NCBI GenBank assembly: GCA_016875025.1
Contig: VGSH01000013.1
Coordinates: 1-42,196, forward strand
Source: Deltaproteobacteria bacterium
Lineage (GTDB): Bacteria; Desulfobacterota; WTBG01; CAIYCZ01; CAIRTM01
Reading direction: 5' to 3'
DNA length: 42,196 nucleotides
Positions 1 to 8,825 of the stretch are shown in pieces (position 1 is the first letter of the stretch; the number at the start of each line of letters is the position of its first letter). Under the pieces are notes generated by a model. It made no database searches, was not told where the DNA came from, and saw only the letters and a list, made by a program, of their open reading frames with translations. The translations under genes and the position numbers were made by a program.

Positions 1-3000
1 GAGATACGCACGGAAAAGGACAGTCAGGGCCGCATTGCATCCAAAAACAGCACGCTGTACCGCAAGCATGCCTGGGGCCGGGCCGTGAAGGAGCAAACAA
101 TTGATCCGGATGCGGCCCGTCTCACCACCCGCACGCAGCACGATCCGACTACCGGGCGTGTACTTAGCCGGACGCAGCCTGATGGATCAAGTACACAGTA
201 CAGCTATGGTGCTCAGGGCCGCACAATGGTTGAGACCCGTTCGTGGCTTGATTCGCCTGCAAACCGCGCCTTTCATTATGATTACGAGCCGGTTGATCCG
301 CAGGACTCAAACCTTTCACAGGATGCCCATCGTCCGCGCACAGTAACAGAGACGATACGCGGCGCAGCGGTTACGAAGACGTATTATTCCTATGCAGAGG
401 ATGCCGAGGGAAGCCGGATCGAGATCGTCGAGCAGGCCTCCGCTCCCGGCGCAGGCTTCGGCGCTACGGGCAATCAGCGCACAATGCGCTCGTATTACCG
501 CAAAGGCACCGGCAGTGTGAGTTCCGGCAGGATCAAGGCCGTTGCCTATGCTGACGGGCGTTTTGATACGTACAGCTATCTTGGCGAACCCTATTATATT
601 GCAGGAGAAGGCAATGTTGTCGGCGGGGAAGTGAAGAGTATTGTAACCCGCGGAACCGTCACTCATCCTGAGGGCATACCCAACAAGACAACCCGCGAGA
701 TTACCACTGAGAGCTGGTTCGGCCGCACCATGAAGCAGGAGACGTTTGTATATACCGGCTCAGGCTATGACAGCGTTAACTGGAGCGTTAATACCTATGA
801 CAATGAGGGCCATATCATTCAGGTCGTAAACTCAGATGGCACCATGACCACTGCCAACTGGGACTGCTGCGGCAAGACCGACGAGACGGATGCGCGCGGT
901 ATTGTGACGAACTATGAGTATGACTTCATGAAACGGGTAACGCACATGACGCGCACAGGTGCGCACGGCCCGGTCACCACCTCTTACACTTACGACGGCT
1001 CTGGAAGGCGCTTGACAACGACGGTGAGCGCCGGTGAACTAAGCCAGAGCAGTTCAAGCGAGTATGACGGTGCGGGCCGTCTGAAGAGCAGCATTGGGCC
1101 GGATGGTCTGGTAACGAAGTACAGCTATGCACCCGGCGGTCTTATCAGCACGGTCACCCGGCCCGGAGGAGCAACCGAGATCACGGAGCGCTACCGTGAT
1201 GGTCAGATTAAGTCAGTTGCCGGCACGGGCGTGATCCAGCGCTTTTATGAATACGGGGTAAACGCTGATGGCGCGCAGTTCACCACCGTGTACACCAAAG
1301 ACCCGAACGGCCCGGTGTGGGAGAAAACCATTACCGATATGCTCGGCCGCACGGTCAGAATTGAAAAACCCGGTTTCGGTGGCAGTGTGGAAGTGAGTGA
1401 GCATTTTTATAATGACAAGGGTCAGCTTGAAAAAATCACTGCTCCCGGCATGGCCGCCACATTGTATGTGTACGATGAGCTGGGCAATCAGGTGATGAGC
1501 GGCCTCGATGTGGATGGCAATAATATGCTTGAACCCTTATCAAATGACAGAATAAATACGTCCTCTTCGTCTTATATGTCCTATGACAATACCTGGTGGC
1601 AAAAGAGCGAGCAGCAGGTTTATGTAACCGATAACAGCGCCGCTCTCTCAACCGTTTCAACGCATTTAAGCCGCCTGAGCGGGCTTGGTTCAGGCGGGCT
1701 GGTGAGTGAGAATGTTTCAATTGACATGCTCGGCAACCGGGTGGTATCACGGACAGTAATCAACCGGGGCGCACAAACAGAAACCAGCACGGTTGATTAT
1801 CCTGACAGTGAAATTGATGAAGTTAGTATCAGCGTAAACGGTTTGCTCATGTCAAGCACGGATAAAAGCGGGGTCACCCTGACGTACTCCTACGACAGCA
1901 TTGGCAGAAGGGTAGGGGTAACAGATCCGCGCACCGGCACGTCAACCACCGGCTACAATGCGCAAGGCCGGGTCGACTGGGTGCAGGACGCAGCCGGCAA
2001 CCGCACCGTGTACGGCTATGATCCGGAAACCGGCGAAACGATTACCGAAACCAACCCGGACAACACAACCGTGCGCTACAGCTACAACAATCAGGGTCAG
2101 ATCACCCGTCAGTGGGGCAGCGCCACCTATCCGGTCAGCTATGAGTATGACGGCTACGGCAGGTTAGAGAGCATGCAGACATATCGCGATGGATTAGGTT
2201 TTGACGCAGACATTTTCCCCTCTGGAGCAGCCGGTGATGAAACCCGGTGGCTGTATGATGAGCCAAGCGGGCTGCTTGCAGCCAAGCAGGATGCTGAAGG
2301 TAAACAGGTGAGCTATACCTACGCATCAGGCGGCAGACTGCAAAGCCGCACCTGGGCGCGCGAAGGCGGCACAATTGTCACCACCTATATCTATGACCCC
2401 GCAACCGGAGAGCTTGTGGAGATTGATTATTCTGATGCCACGCCGGATGTGCAGTTTGCCTACGACCGCCTCGGCAGGCAGAAGACAATACATGATGCCG
2501 TAGGCAGCAGAACATTTGCCTATAACAGCAGCCTGCAACTCGAATCAGAAACCATGACCGGCCTGATCTCTGAAACCATTACCAGAAGCTACGATGATTT
2601 AGGGCGTTCTTCGGGCTTTTCTCTTGGCACTGACTACACCACCACCTACGCCTACGACACCACCGGCAGATTTATCAATGTAGGCTGGACAGCCGAAGGC
2701 ATGTCCGGCAATACAACCTACGCTTACCTGCCGAACTCACATCTGCTGCAAAGCGTTACAGCCGACTCCGTCCTTACTACAACCTACGCTTACGAGCAGC
2801 AGCGCAACCTGCGCACGCATATCAAGAATGAACATACCGGCAGCATTATCAGTCAGTATGATTATGCCTACGACAGCATGGGCCGTAGAACCAGCGTGCA
2901 GAACTCCGGCAGTGCGTTTGCTCAGGCTGCATTTAATCTCTACGGTTACAACAGCCGCAGCGAGTTGACCGGCTCCAGCCGCTACACCGGCACTGACACA

Positions 3001-4647
3001 GGCGACACCACAAGCCCGGTCAACGCCGAAGCCCGCTCTTACCTCTACGACCACATCGGCAATCGCGAATCTGCAACCGAAGCATTGACGAAGCAAATCA
3101 CCTACGACCCGAACCCGCTTAATCAATACACCCAGATTTCATCAAACGTAGGGTGGGTGAAACCCACCGAATACGATTACGACGGCAATTTGCTTACATA
3201 CGACGGCGCGAGCTACACATGGGATGCCGAAAACCGTCTGATCGCCGTCGAACCACAAACCCCCGTTCCCGGCAACCGCAAGGTCGAATTTACCTATGAC
3301 TACATGAGCCGCCGCGTGCAAAAGCAGGTGTTCGACTATGCCGACGGTTTCTGGGTTGCCGCTGCCGACACGCGCTTCCTCTACGACGGCTGGAACCTCA
3401 TCCAGGAAGTTTCTACCCCGACCTTGGACCCTGGACTTGAGACCTCTGTTTTTTATGTCTGGGGCCTCGACCTCTCCGGCACTCTGCAGGGCGCGGGCGG
3501 CATCGGCGGCCTGCTCTGCCGCATCAGCGACAACACCGCACACCACTACACCTGCGACGCCAACGGTAATGTGGGTCAGCTGGTTGAATCTGACGGAATA
3601 ATTGCCGCGCACTACGAATATGATCCCTTCGGCAATAACGTTTCCTCCCACGGCCTGCTGGCAGAAGCCAACCCGTACCGCTTCTCCACAAAGTATCTCG
3701 ATGCTGAAACGGGGCTGTATTACTACGGCTACAGATATTATAGTTCGGAGTTGGGCAGGTGGCTGAATAGAGATCCGTTGGGTGAGAGAGGAGGGATTAA
3801 TCTAAATGCTTTTGTAAAAAATGGCCCTGGTATTTATGCTGATCCATTTGGCCTCGCTTTATATGCTTTTGATGGTACTTGGAATCATCCTAAAATGAAA
3901 AGACCAACGAATGTAAGTATACTCCACGATATTTATATGCAGACAAGAAGATATCTTCCTGGAGTAGGCACGAATTTGCATACAAGACATATTGGTGGAT
4001 TGTTTGGAGCAGGAGGAAAGAGCAGGCTGAATGAAATGTATAAACAGTTAGTAAATATATATCATACGAAGGACTCGACTGGCGAAAATCAAAAAATTGA
4101 TATTATTGGTTTTAGTCGTGGTGCCGCCTTAGCCCTCGCTTTTGCAAACATGCTGGATGAAAAAGGTGTTCCTCCAAAAGACAATCCTGATGCTAAAGGT
4201 TGTCCCGTAAAAATAAGGTTTCTTGGTGTTTTTGATACTGTAGCTTCTTTTGGGATTCCAGGTAATAAAATTAATTTTGGATATAATTTAAATGTCCCGG
4301 CCATTGTAGAAAATGTGCGGCATGCAACTGCACGAGATGAAAAAAGGGGAATGTTCCCGCTCACATCAGTGCTTGATAGAGATAACCATGGAGCAAATTT
4401 AAATATAGTCGAAGAATCTTTCCCTGGTGCACATTCGGATGTTGGCGGTGGGTACACTGATGGTGATCTTTCGATCTTGGCTCTGAAATGGATGTGGTAT
4501 GAAGGAATCATGCTGGGAGTCCCTTTTGGACTGTTGTCAGATGAATATTTTGGTGTAAGCAACCCCAAGTACCATGATGAGCGTAATTGGTGGAAAAAGT
4601 GGCGTGATAAACCAAGAAAAATTTATTATCCAAGTACAGGTGATTAA
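1..4647 (+). CDS. Rhs/YD-repeat polymorphic toxin with C-terminal DUF2235 (Tle-type lipase) domain, 5' end outside window
   Basis: The frame is open from base 1, so the GTG at 85 in the ORF track is not the real start; the gene begins upstream. The protein consists of tens of YD repeats (many short Y-D-x-x-G units) and ends in the Rhs core signature (GLYYYGYRYY, ELGRWLNRDPLGE). The tip after it is a DUF2235 alpha/beta-hydrolase: FDGTWN opening, nucleophile elbow GFSRGA (nt 4108-4125), GVFDTV (probable acid) and HSDVGGGY (probable histidine). Characterised DUF2235 proteins of this type (Tle1) are phospholipases delivered by type VI secretion. The repeat shell probably encapsulates the tip, as in known Rhs/TcC proteins. 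The tip from about nt 3745 is visibly AT-richer than the GC-rich repeat region, the usual sign of cassette exchange. The delivery route cannot be seen here. Confidence 0.9.
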   Translation, partial: EIRTEKDSQGRIASKNSTLYRKHAWGRAVKEQTIDPDAARLTTRTQHDPTTGRVLSRTQPDGSSTQYSYGAQGRTMVETRSWLDSPANRAFHYDYEPVDPQDSNLSQDAHRPRTVTETIRGAAVTKTYYSYAEDAEGSRIEIVEQASAPGAGFGATGNQRTMRSYYRKGTGSVSSGRIKAVAYADGRFDTYSYLGEPYYIAGEGNVVGGEVKSIVTRGTVTHPEGIPNKTTREITTESWFGRTMKQETFVYTGSGYDSVNWSVNTYDNEGHIIQVVNSDGTMTTANWDCCGKTDETDARGIVTNYEYDFMKRVTHMTRTGAHGPVTTSYTYDGSGRRLTTTVSAGELSQSSSSEYDGAGRLKSSIGPDGLVTKYSYAPGGLISTVTRPGGATEITERYRDGQIKSVAGTGVIQRFYEYGVNADGAQFTTVYTKDPNGPVWEKTITDMLGRTVRIEKPGFGGSVEVSEHFYNDKGQLEKITAPGMAATLYVYDELGNQVMSGLDVDGNNMLEPLSNDRINTSSSSYMSYDNTWWQKSEQQVYVTDNSAALSTVSTHLSRLSGLGSGGLVSENVSIDMLGNRVVSRTVINRGAQTETSTVDYPDSEIDEVSISVNGLLMSSTDKSGVTLTYSYDSIGRRVGVTDPRTGTSTTGYNAQGRVDWVQDAAGNRTVYGYDPETGETITETNPDNTTVRYSYNNQGQITRQWGSATYPVSYEYDGYGRLESMQTYRDGLGFDADIFPSGAAGDETRWLYDEPSGLLAAKQDAEGKQVSYTYASGGRLQSRTWAREGGTIVTTYIYDPATGELVEIDYSDATPDVQFAYDRLGRQKTIHDAVGSRTFAYNSSLQLESETMTGLISETITRSYDDLGRSSGFSLGTDYTTTYAYDTTGRFINVGWTAEGMSGNTTYAYLPNSHLLQSVTADSVLTTTYAYEQQRNLRTHIKNEHTGSIISQYDYAYDSMGRRTSVQNSGSAFAQAAFNLYGYNSRSELTGSSRYTGTDTGDTTSPVNAEARSYLYDHIGNRESATEALTKQITYDPNPLNQYTQISSNVGWVKPTEYDYDGNLLTYDGASYTWDAENRLIAVEPQTPVPGNRKVEFTYDYMSRRVQKQVFDYADGFWVAAADTRFLYDGWNLIQEVSTPTLDPGLETSVFYVWGLDLSGTLQGAGGIGGLLCRISDNTAHHYTCDANGNVGQLVESDGIIAAHYEYDPFGNNVSSHGLLAEANPYRFSTKYLDAETGLYYYGYRYYSSELGRWLNRDPLGERGGINLNAFVKNGPGIYADPFGLALYAFDGTWNHPKMKRPTNVSILHDIYMQTRRYLPGVGTNLHTRHIGGLFGAGGKSRLNEMYKQLVNIYHTKDSTGENQKIDIIGFSRGAALALAFANMLDEKGVPPKDNPDAKGCPVKIRFLGVFDTVASFGIPGNKINFGYNLNVPAIVENVRHATARDEKRGMFPLTSVLDRDNHGANLNIVEESFPGAHSDVGGGYTDGDLSILALKWMWYEGIMLGVPFGLLSDEYFGVSNPKYHDERNWWKKWRDKPRKIYYPSTGD
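3148..3168. repeat. REP-like hairpin inside the Rhs coding sequence
   Basis: GTAGGGTGGGTGAAACCCACC contains a perfect 7-bp stem (3152-3158 with 3162-3168, loop GAA). It is in frame and encodes NVGWVKPTE at a point where neighbouring YD repeats read straight on. The GTAGGGTGG start is shared with the intergenic repeat at 19405, so this may be an in-frame REP insertion. Confidence 0.4.
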
Positions 4648-5009
4648 TGATACAAAAAATACTCATGGTTTTGTTTTTAAATTTCATTGTGAGTTGCTCT
4701 ATGGGATATGAGTATCATATTGTAATAAATAATATTGGTAAAAAAACTATAACGGATGCAAACGTATATTATGGCGATTTTTCTTCGGTAGGAGGAGTAT
4801 TGCCTCCAGGTGTAAATGCTGGTCATATGTTTGTTGACTGTCCGATACCAGATATTGCAACTGTGCGGTGGAAAACAGATGATGGTTTGTTGCATGAAGA
4901 ACGCGTGGAATTTAATAAAAATATATCAAAAAATTTTAAAGGTGAGATATGGTTCAATATTGATGACGAAAATACAGTAAAAGTTCATTTCAAAAAAGAA
5001 ACAAAATAG
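4647..5009 (+). CDS. Small lipoprotein, candidate immunity protein for the Rhs-DUF2235 toxin
   Basis: This encodes 120 aa. The N-terminus is a short lipoprotein signal (hydrophobic LMVLFLNF followed by the lipobox IVSC), so the mature protein should be lipid-anchored and face the periplasm. The rest is a small beta-rich domain that I do not recognise. The ATG overlaps the toxin stop by one base (TAATG), indicating translational coupling. Base composition is AT-rich like the toxin tip and unlike the Rhs shell, so the two look like one acquired cassette. Known Tle1 phospholipase effectors are neutralised by periplasmic lipoproteins (Tli1), which fits both the position and the lipobox. The immunity role is inferred from context. 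Confidence 0.65.
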   Translation: MIQKILMVLFLNFIVSCSMGYEYHIVINNIGKKTITDANVYYGDFSSVGGVLPPGVNAGHMFVDCPIPDIATVRWKTDDGLLHEERVEFNKNISKNFKGEIWFNIDDENTVKVHFKKETK

Positions 5010-5061
5010 GGGGAATACAAGGGGACTAAACTGTTACTTCTCGGAGAAGGATAGGGGACGT
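5009..5061 (+). repeat. Degenerate copies of the RAYT-1 end repeat
   Basis: GGGGGAATACAAGGGGAC (5009-5026) and ATAGGGGACGTCCTAT (5051-5066, nearly self-complementary) resemble the repeat flanking the next transposase (GGGGGAACATAGGGGAC when 6441-6457 is read on the minus strand). They look like solo REP units placed directly after the immunity gene stop. Confidence 0.5.
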
Positions 5062-5454
5062 CCTATAGTGCTCCTGGCAAGTAGTAAAAAAAATATGCAA
5101 TGTCAAAGAGATAGAAATTTTATTTTTTCGAGCGCACCACTGCCCTGTACCGAAAACGGCATTGGTAAAAAACGGCGAGCTCTCACCTGCGCGCACCGTG
5201 CACCTGATCGTTGTCATTATCCGGCATGCCGATTCCGGCCGCCAATCAACCTCTATCCAGGTTGCAAAATTCAGTGAGAGGCCCAGTAGTGTCCCGCCCG
5301 AGGTCATAGTTCCTGCCCATGTGTTGACAATTGTGCATTAATTGTGTCACAATATGTACACGATAAGACTACACTAAGGAAGAATAGGGGACGTTGTTGA
5401 CAAGGCGGAAATAAAAGTGTAGAGTGCCGGGAAACATATTGAAGGAGAAGGCAG
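5010..5454. other. Intergenic region between toxin cassette and RAYT-1
   Basis: About 445 nt without a convincing gene. It holds the two REP-like units at its left end, an AT-rich stretch near 5324-5360 with TTGACA and short dyads that could be a promoter (no good -10 at normal spacing), and the left inverted repeat of RAYT-1 at 5384-5398. A coding-like frame at 5165-5341 has no start and may be a gene relic. Confidence 0.5.
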
Positions 5455-6449
5455 ATGCCTCGACAAGCCCGTTTAGATTCTCCCGGCACGCTGCATCATG
5501 TAATAATACGGGGAATCGAGAAAAAGCCGATAGTAAAGACAGATACAGACCGTGAGGATTTTGTCAGTCGCCTTGGCCGTTTGAGCCTTGAGACGGAAAC
5601 AGCAATATATGCATGGTCGTTAATGACGAATCATGCGCATATGCTTGTTCGTACGTCAGGAGTCGGTCTGTCAAAATATATGCGGCGCTTATTGACGGGC
5701 TATGCCGTTAATTTTAATAATCGGCATAGTCGTCATGGTCATTTGTTTCAAAACAGATATAAGTCAATAGTGTGTGATGAGGACGCATATTTTCAGGAAC
5801 TGGTCCGATATATACATCTGAACCCTCTTCGGGCGAGACTGGTGAATGATATGCGATCCCTTGATGGATATCGCTGGAGCGGTCACAGCGCGATAGTGGG
5901 CAAAGTGGTTCATCCGTGGCAGGATACGGATTATGTATTGGGTTGGTTCGGAAAAACAAAGCCAGAAGCCCGGCGCAGATATCGAGAATTTGTACTATCG
6001 GGAATTGATAGCGGTAAGCGTCCGGATTTGGTTGGGGGTGGTTTGTTGCGTTCGAAGGGCGGGTGGTCTCAAGTCATATCGATGCGGCGCAGAGGTGTGC
6101 GTGAAGCCGCTGATGCCCGCATATTAGGCGATGGCGAATTTGTCGACAAGATACTGTGTGAAGCTGATGGAGTTGTTCAGAGTCAGTTTTCCTGTAAGGT
6201 CGACAGAGGCCATCTGCAGAAGGTGATACGTCGGTTCTGTAAAGACAATAAGCTAACGGAAGAAGATATCTGCTCAGGAAGCCGTCGAAGGGAAATCAGC
6301 CAGGCCCGTGGCCGATTGGCATTACAACTGGTGCGTGAACATGGCGTATCGTTTGCTGAATGCGCACGTCAATTGTACGTGACAACATCCGCAATAGCGA
6401 AAGTAGTAACCAGGAATAATAATTCCGATTAGGAAACAACGTCCCCTAT
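5384..6449. mobile_element. RAYT-1 element bounded by a 15-bp perfect inverted repeat
   Basis: ATAGGGGACGTTGTT at 5384-5398 and its exact reverse complement AACAACGTCCCCTAT at 6435-6449 flank a single Y1-type transposase gene. The right copy begins three bases after the gene stop. The palindromic GGGGAC core fits REP-type sequences recognised by RAYT proteins. Whether the whole unit moves or the repeats are only the enzyme's targets cannot be decided here. Confidence 0.7.
5455..6432 (+). CDS. REP-associated tyrosine transposase (Y1_Tnp, HUH family), copy 1
   Basis: This encodes 325 aa. The N-terminal start MPRQARLDSPGTLHHVIIRG is typical of the family. The HUH metal-binding motif is in NHAHMLV (about residue 60) and the catalytic tyrosine is in YIHLNPLRA (about residue 120). 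The C-terminal third contains a DnaA-like/HTH segment (REISQARGRLAL...GVSFAECARQL) seen in many RAYTs of this subgroup. Family members nick and join single-stranded DNA at REP hairpins. The start is supported by a GGAGAAGG Shine-Dalgarno sequence just upstream. The ORF is intact with all catalytic residues. It is not closely similar to copy 2, so the two were acquired separately. Confidence 0.9.
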   Translation: MPRQARLDSPGTLHHVIIRGIEKKPIVKTDTDREDFVSRLGRLSLETETAIYAWSLMTNHAHMLVRTSGVGLSKYMRRLLTGYAVNFNNRHSRHGHLFQNRYKSIVCDEDAYFQELVRYIHLNPLRARLVNDMRSLDGYRWSGHSAIVGKVVHPWQDTDYVLGWFGKTKPEARRRYREFVLSGIDSGKRPDLVGGGLLRSKGGWSQVISMRRRGVREAADARILGDGEFVDKILCEADGVVQSQFSCKVDRGHLQKVIRRFCKDNKLTEEDICSGSRRREISQARGRLALQLVREHGVSFAECARQLYVTTSAIAKVVTRNNNSD

Positions 6450-6511
6450 GTTCCCCCAAATATGGGCACGCCGGTAACTGACGAACTCCAATACGACGAA
6501 AGGGAAAGCAG

Positions 6512-6528
6512 GGGACAGGCAAAATATG
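6512..6528 (+). repeat. Left repeat associated with RAYT-2
   Basis: GGGACAGGCAAAATATG matches the reverse complement of 7724-7740 (GGGACAGGCAAATTATG) at 16 of 17 positions. It lies 95 bases upstream of the second transposase start. Confidence 0.6.
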
Positions 6529-6623
6529 TAAAAAGTTGGGAAGAAAATTTTCCGCTTTGCGACTAATACGGTGTATTCAAGAAAAGCGCCGTAACCGTTC
6601 ATAGCTCGCAGGCGGATTTTTTT

Positions 6624-7541
6624 ATGCCCCGAACCTCGCGTTTCTTAATTCCCGGCCAGACAACCGTGTATCATGTCATGAGCCGCTCAGCCCTGCCTGG
6701 CCTCCCGCTGAGCGATGCCGAAAAAGACCACCTGACCTGGCTGATAAAGCGCCTCAGCCGTCTGTATTTCACGGAAATCCTCGGCTTTTGCTGCATGGGC
6801 AACCACTTCCACCTTCTGGTTCGCATGCTGCCCGAAGATAGCTTCAGCGATTTCGAAATGCAGCAGCGCCATGAGCTTTTTTTCGGCGAAGAGAAACGAT
6901 TCTGTGAAGGCCATATTCCCTTTTACCGCCAGAAATACGCGAGTCTTTCCGAATTCATCAAAGAGCTTAAGCAAAGCTTTTCGCGCTGGTACAACCGGCG
7001 CACAGGCCGGAGCGGGTTTTTCTGGTCAGAGCGCTTTAAGAGCGTGATCGTGGAGAAGGGTGAAACCCTGATTAACTGCCTGGCCTATATTGATTTAAAC
7101 CCGGTGCGGGCCGGGATTGTTGCCCGGCCTGAAAACTATCGCTGGAGCAGCCTTGGCTGCCATGTGCAGCAGGGCAATTCCGATGGCTTCTTGTCGCTTG
7201 ATTTCGGGCTGCATGAATCCGGGCAGATAGATCCTGCCGAGCGTTTGCGCAGATACCTGCAGTTTGTGTATGAAGTTGGCGAGCTTGAAACCAGTCATGG
7301 TGCATCTATTGCGCCGGAGATTGCCGAGAAGAAGCGCCGCAGGGGCTACTCACTCACGCGCAAGGATCGTTTTTTATACCGCAGCCGGTATTTCACGGAT
7401 TCAGCCGTGATCGGCAGCCGTGAATTCGTGCTGGAGAGCTTTCAGCGCTTCCGCACAGCGCTGAACATCAGCAAAGACCGGCTGCCAAAACGGGTTGCCG
7501 GACTTGAGGGTATGTATTCACTCAAACGCCTTGGTGCCTAA
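6624..7541 (+). CDS. REP-associated tyrosine transposase (Y1_Tnp, HUH family), copy 2
   Basis: This encodes 305 aa. The HUH motif is in GNHFHLLVR (about residue 60) and the catalytic tyrosine is in YIDLNPVRAGI (about residue 153). GFFWSERFKSV is the usual segment before it. The C-terminus differs from copy 1 and has no clear DnaA-like HTH; it ends in a basic region. Start ATG 6624 follows AGGCGGA at workable spacing. The ORF is intact, so the protein may be active. It is flanked by the GGGACAGGCAAA repeat, a different repeat from that of copy 1, consistent with each RAYT serving its own repeat family. Confidence 0.88.
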   Translation: MPRTSRFLIPGQTTVYHVMSRSALPGLPLSDAEKDHLTWLIKRLSRLYFTEILGFCCMGNHFHLLVRMLPEDSFSDFEMQQRHELFFGEEKRFCEGHIPFYRQKYASLSEFIKELKQSFSRWYNRRTGRSGFFWSERFKSVIVEKGETLINCLAYIDLNPVRAGIVARPENYRWSSLGCHVQQGNSDGFLSLDFGLHESGQIDPAERLRRYLQFVYEVGELETSHGASIAPEIAEKKRRRGYSLTRKDRFLYRSRYFTDSAVIGSREFVLESFQRFRTALNISKDRLPKRVAGLEGMYSLKRLGA

Positions 7542-7952
7542 AACTATCAAAGGCAACTGACCGGCACCGACAGTTTATATAAAAGCTTAATTAGCAATTC
7601 CACCCCGTTCTTTTCTGCGGCAGATCATCGGCTGTAAGCACAACAGACCCCAAAATAATGCAGCATTACAGGTGCAACTGAGATCAGGCACAAGATCAAC
7701 AAACGTATTTTATTGCCGGACAACATAATTTGCCTGTCCCGTTTTTTTGTTTTTACAGGTGCAACTGAGATCAGGCACAAGATCAACAAACGTATTTTAT
7801 TGCCGGACAACATAATTTGCCTGTCCCGTTTTTTTTCCCGTTTTTTGGTTTTTCGTTTTCAACACGCTGCTAGAAAGACACTGGACATCGGTCTTTCCGG
7901 GTGTAACGACTTTCTGCAGGGCCATCAATTCCGGGTTGCCAACGCACAAGCC
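7542..7952. other. Intergenic region after RAYT-2
   Basis: About 410 nt with no supported gene. It carries the right RAYT-2 repeat inside an 87-bp tandem duplication (7666-7835), runs of T after each copy, and about 110 nt (7840-7950) in which I see no motif. The ORFs called here in the track arise from the repeat itself. Confidence 0.6.
7666..7835. repeat. Tandem duplication, period 87 bp, two copies including the RAYT-2 end repeat
   Basis: Bases 7666-7748 recur identically at 7753-7835 (83 identical bases; the remaining four bases of the period are T-rich linker). Each unit contains CATAATTTGCCTGTCCCG followed by a T-run, that is, the RAYT-2 right end. Two identical copies imply a recent event. 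Confidence 0.9.
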
Positions 7953-8825
7953 TTAAAGCGGCAAATGGCCTGCAGGCGGCGGGACCTTCGGGGCAGTTGA
8001 CTCCAGGAACACCGTGCGATGCGGGAAGGGGATGGATATGCCGTGTTCGTCAAAGGCCTTCTTGATCCGTTTGCGGAACTCGCGGGCAACATCCCACTGT
8101 TTGATGGGCAGGGTTTTGAAGAATATTCTGATATTGACCGAGGAGTCGCCGAAGGAGTCGAGCCCCTGCACGGTCATGGGTTCAAGGATCAGGTCTTTGA
8201 AATCAGGATCGCTGCGCATGCCTTCGCCGACTTCGCGCAGCACGCCGATCACCCGGTCAACATCCTCCTTGTAATCCACGCCGATCTCCACCAGCGCGCG
8301 CGACCACTCACGGGTGAAATTGGTCGCAACTTCAATGAGGCCGTTGGGCACGATATGCACGCGGCCCTCGACATCGCGCAGTCGGATGGTGCGCAGATTG
8401 ACCGACTCGACCATGCCTCCGGCACCGGCAATGTTGACCACATCGCCCACTCGTATCTGATCTTCCAGGATAATAAAAAAACCGCTGATAACGTCCTTGA
8501 CAAGGCTCTGGGCGCCGAAACCGATCGCAAGACCGGCAATGCCGGCGCCTGCCAGCAGCGGGCCGATGGCAACGCCGCATTCGGCAACGACCATAATCGT
8601 CGCGGAGGTATACACGGTAACTTTAATGGCAGTGCTGATTATCGCACTGAGGGTTTTGATACGCTTTACTTTTTCGGACGCCGGGCCGTCGCCGAAGCGC
8701 TGCTCGAAACGGCTGACAGCCTTTTTCAGCAGTGTGGTCAGCAGCCATGCGACAAAGATGATGATCAGAATTCTCAGGCCGTGTTCAAGGGCCCATTGCT
8801 GCGCAGTCTGTAAAAGGCTGTTCAT
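7953..8825 (-). CDS. Small-conductance mechanosensitive ion channel, MscS family
   Basis: This encodes 290 aa, close to E. coli MscS in length. Hydrophobic segments lie at about residues 15-33, 60-82 and 85-110. The pore helix TM3 is recognisable from the Gly/Ala-rich run GLAIGFGAQSLVKDVISGFFIILEDQ, followed by the beta domain (RVGDVVNIAG, VEGRVHIVPNG) and the alpha-beta cytoplasmic domain ending in IPFPHRTVFL. MscS channels sit in the inner membrane and release solutes on hypo-osmotic shock. The start is supported by GGGAGAG about eight bases upstream. The gene stands alone, with no sign of an operon. Confidence 0.93.
   Translation of the reverse strand: MNSLLQTAQQWALEHGLRILIIIFVAWLLTTLLKKAVSRFEQRFGDGPASEKVKRIKTLSAIISTAIKVTVYTSATIMVVAECGVAIGPLLAGAGIAGLAIGFGAQSLVKDVISGFFIILEDQIRVGDVVNIAGAGGMVESVNLRTIRLRDVEGRVHIVPNGLIEVATNFTREWSRALVEIGVDYKEDVDRVIGVLREVGEGMRSDPDFKDLILEPMTVQGLDSFGDSSVNIRIFFKTLPIKQWDVAREFRKRIKKAFDEHGISIPFPHRTVFLESTAPKVPPPAGHLPL

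Noticed and set aside
5165-5341. Coding-like frame (VKNGELSPARTVHL...) in the gap before RAYT-1
   Set aside because: No start codon or Shine-Dalgarno, no recognised family, and the opposite strand is also open (5026-5307). It may be a relic, but evidence is too thin for a feature.
7625-7813. 62-aa ORF with an internal repeated peptide
   Set aside because: It is read from the 87-bp tandem duplication and has no ribosome binding site.
7666-7835. Two-repeat CRISPR-like array
   Set aside because: Only two units, directly abutting with a 4-base T-rich linker and no spacers; no cas genes nearby.
8019-8813. 264-aa plus-strand ORF opposite mscS
   Set aside because: It is a frame shadow of the well-supported MscS gene; composition and repeats follow the antisense codons.
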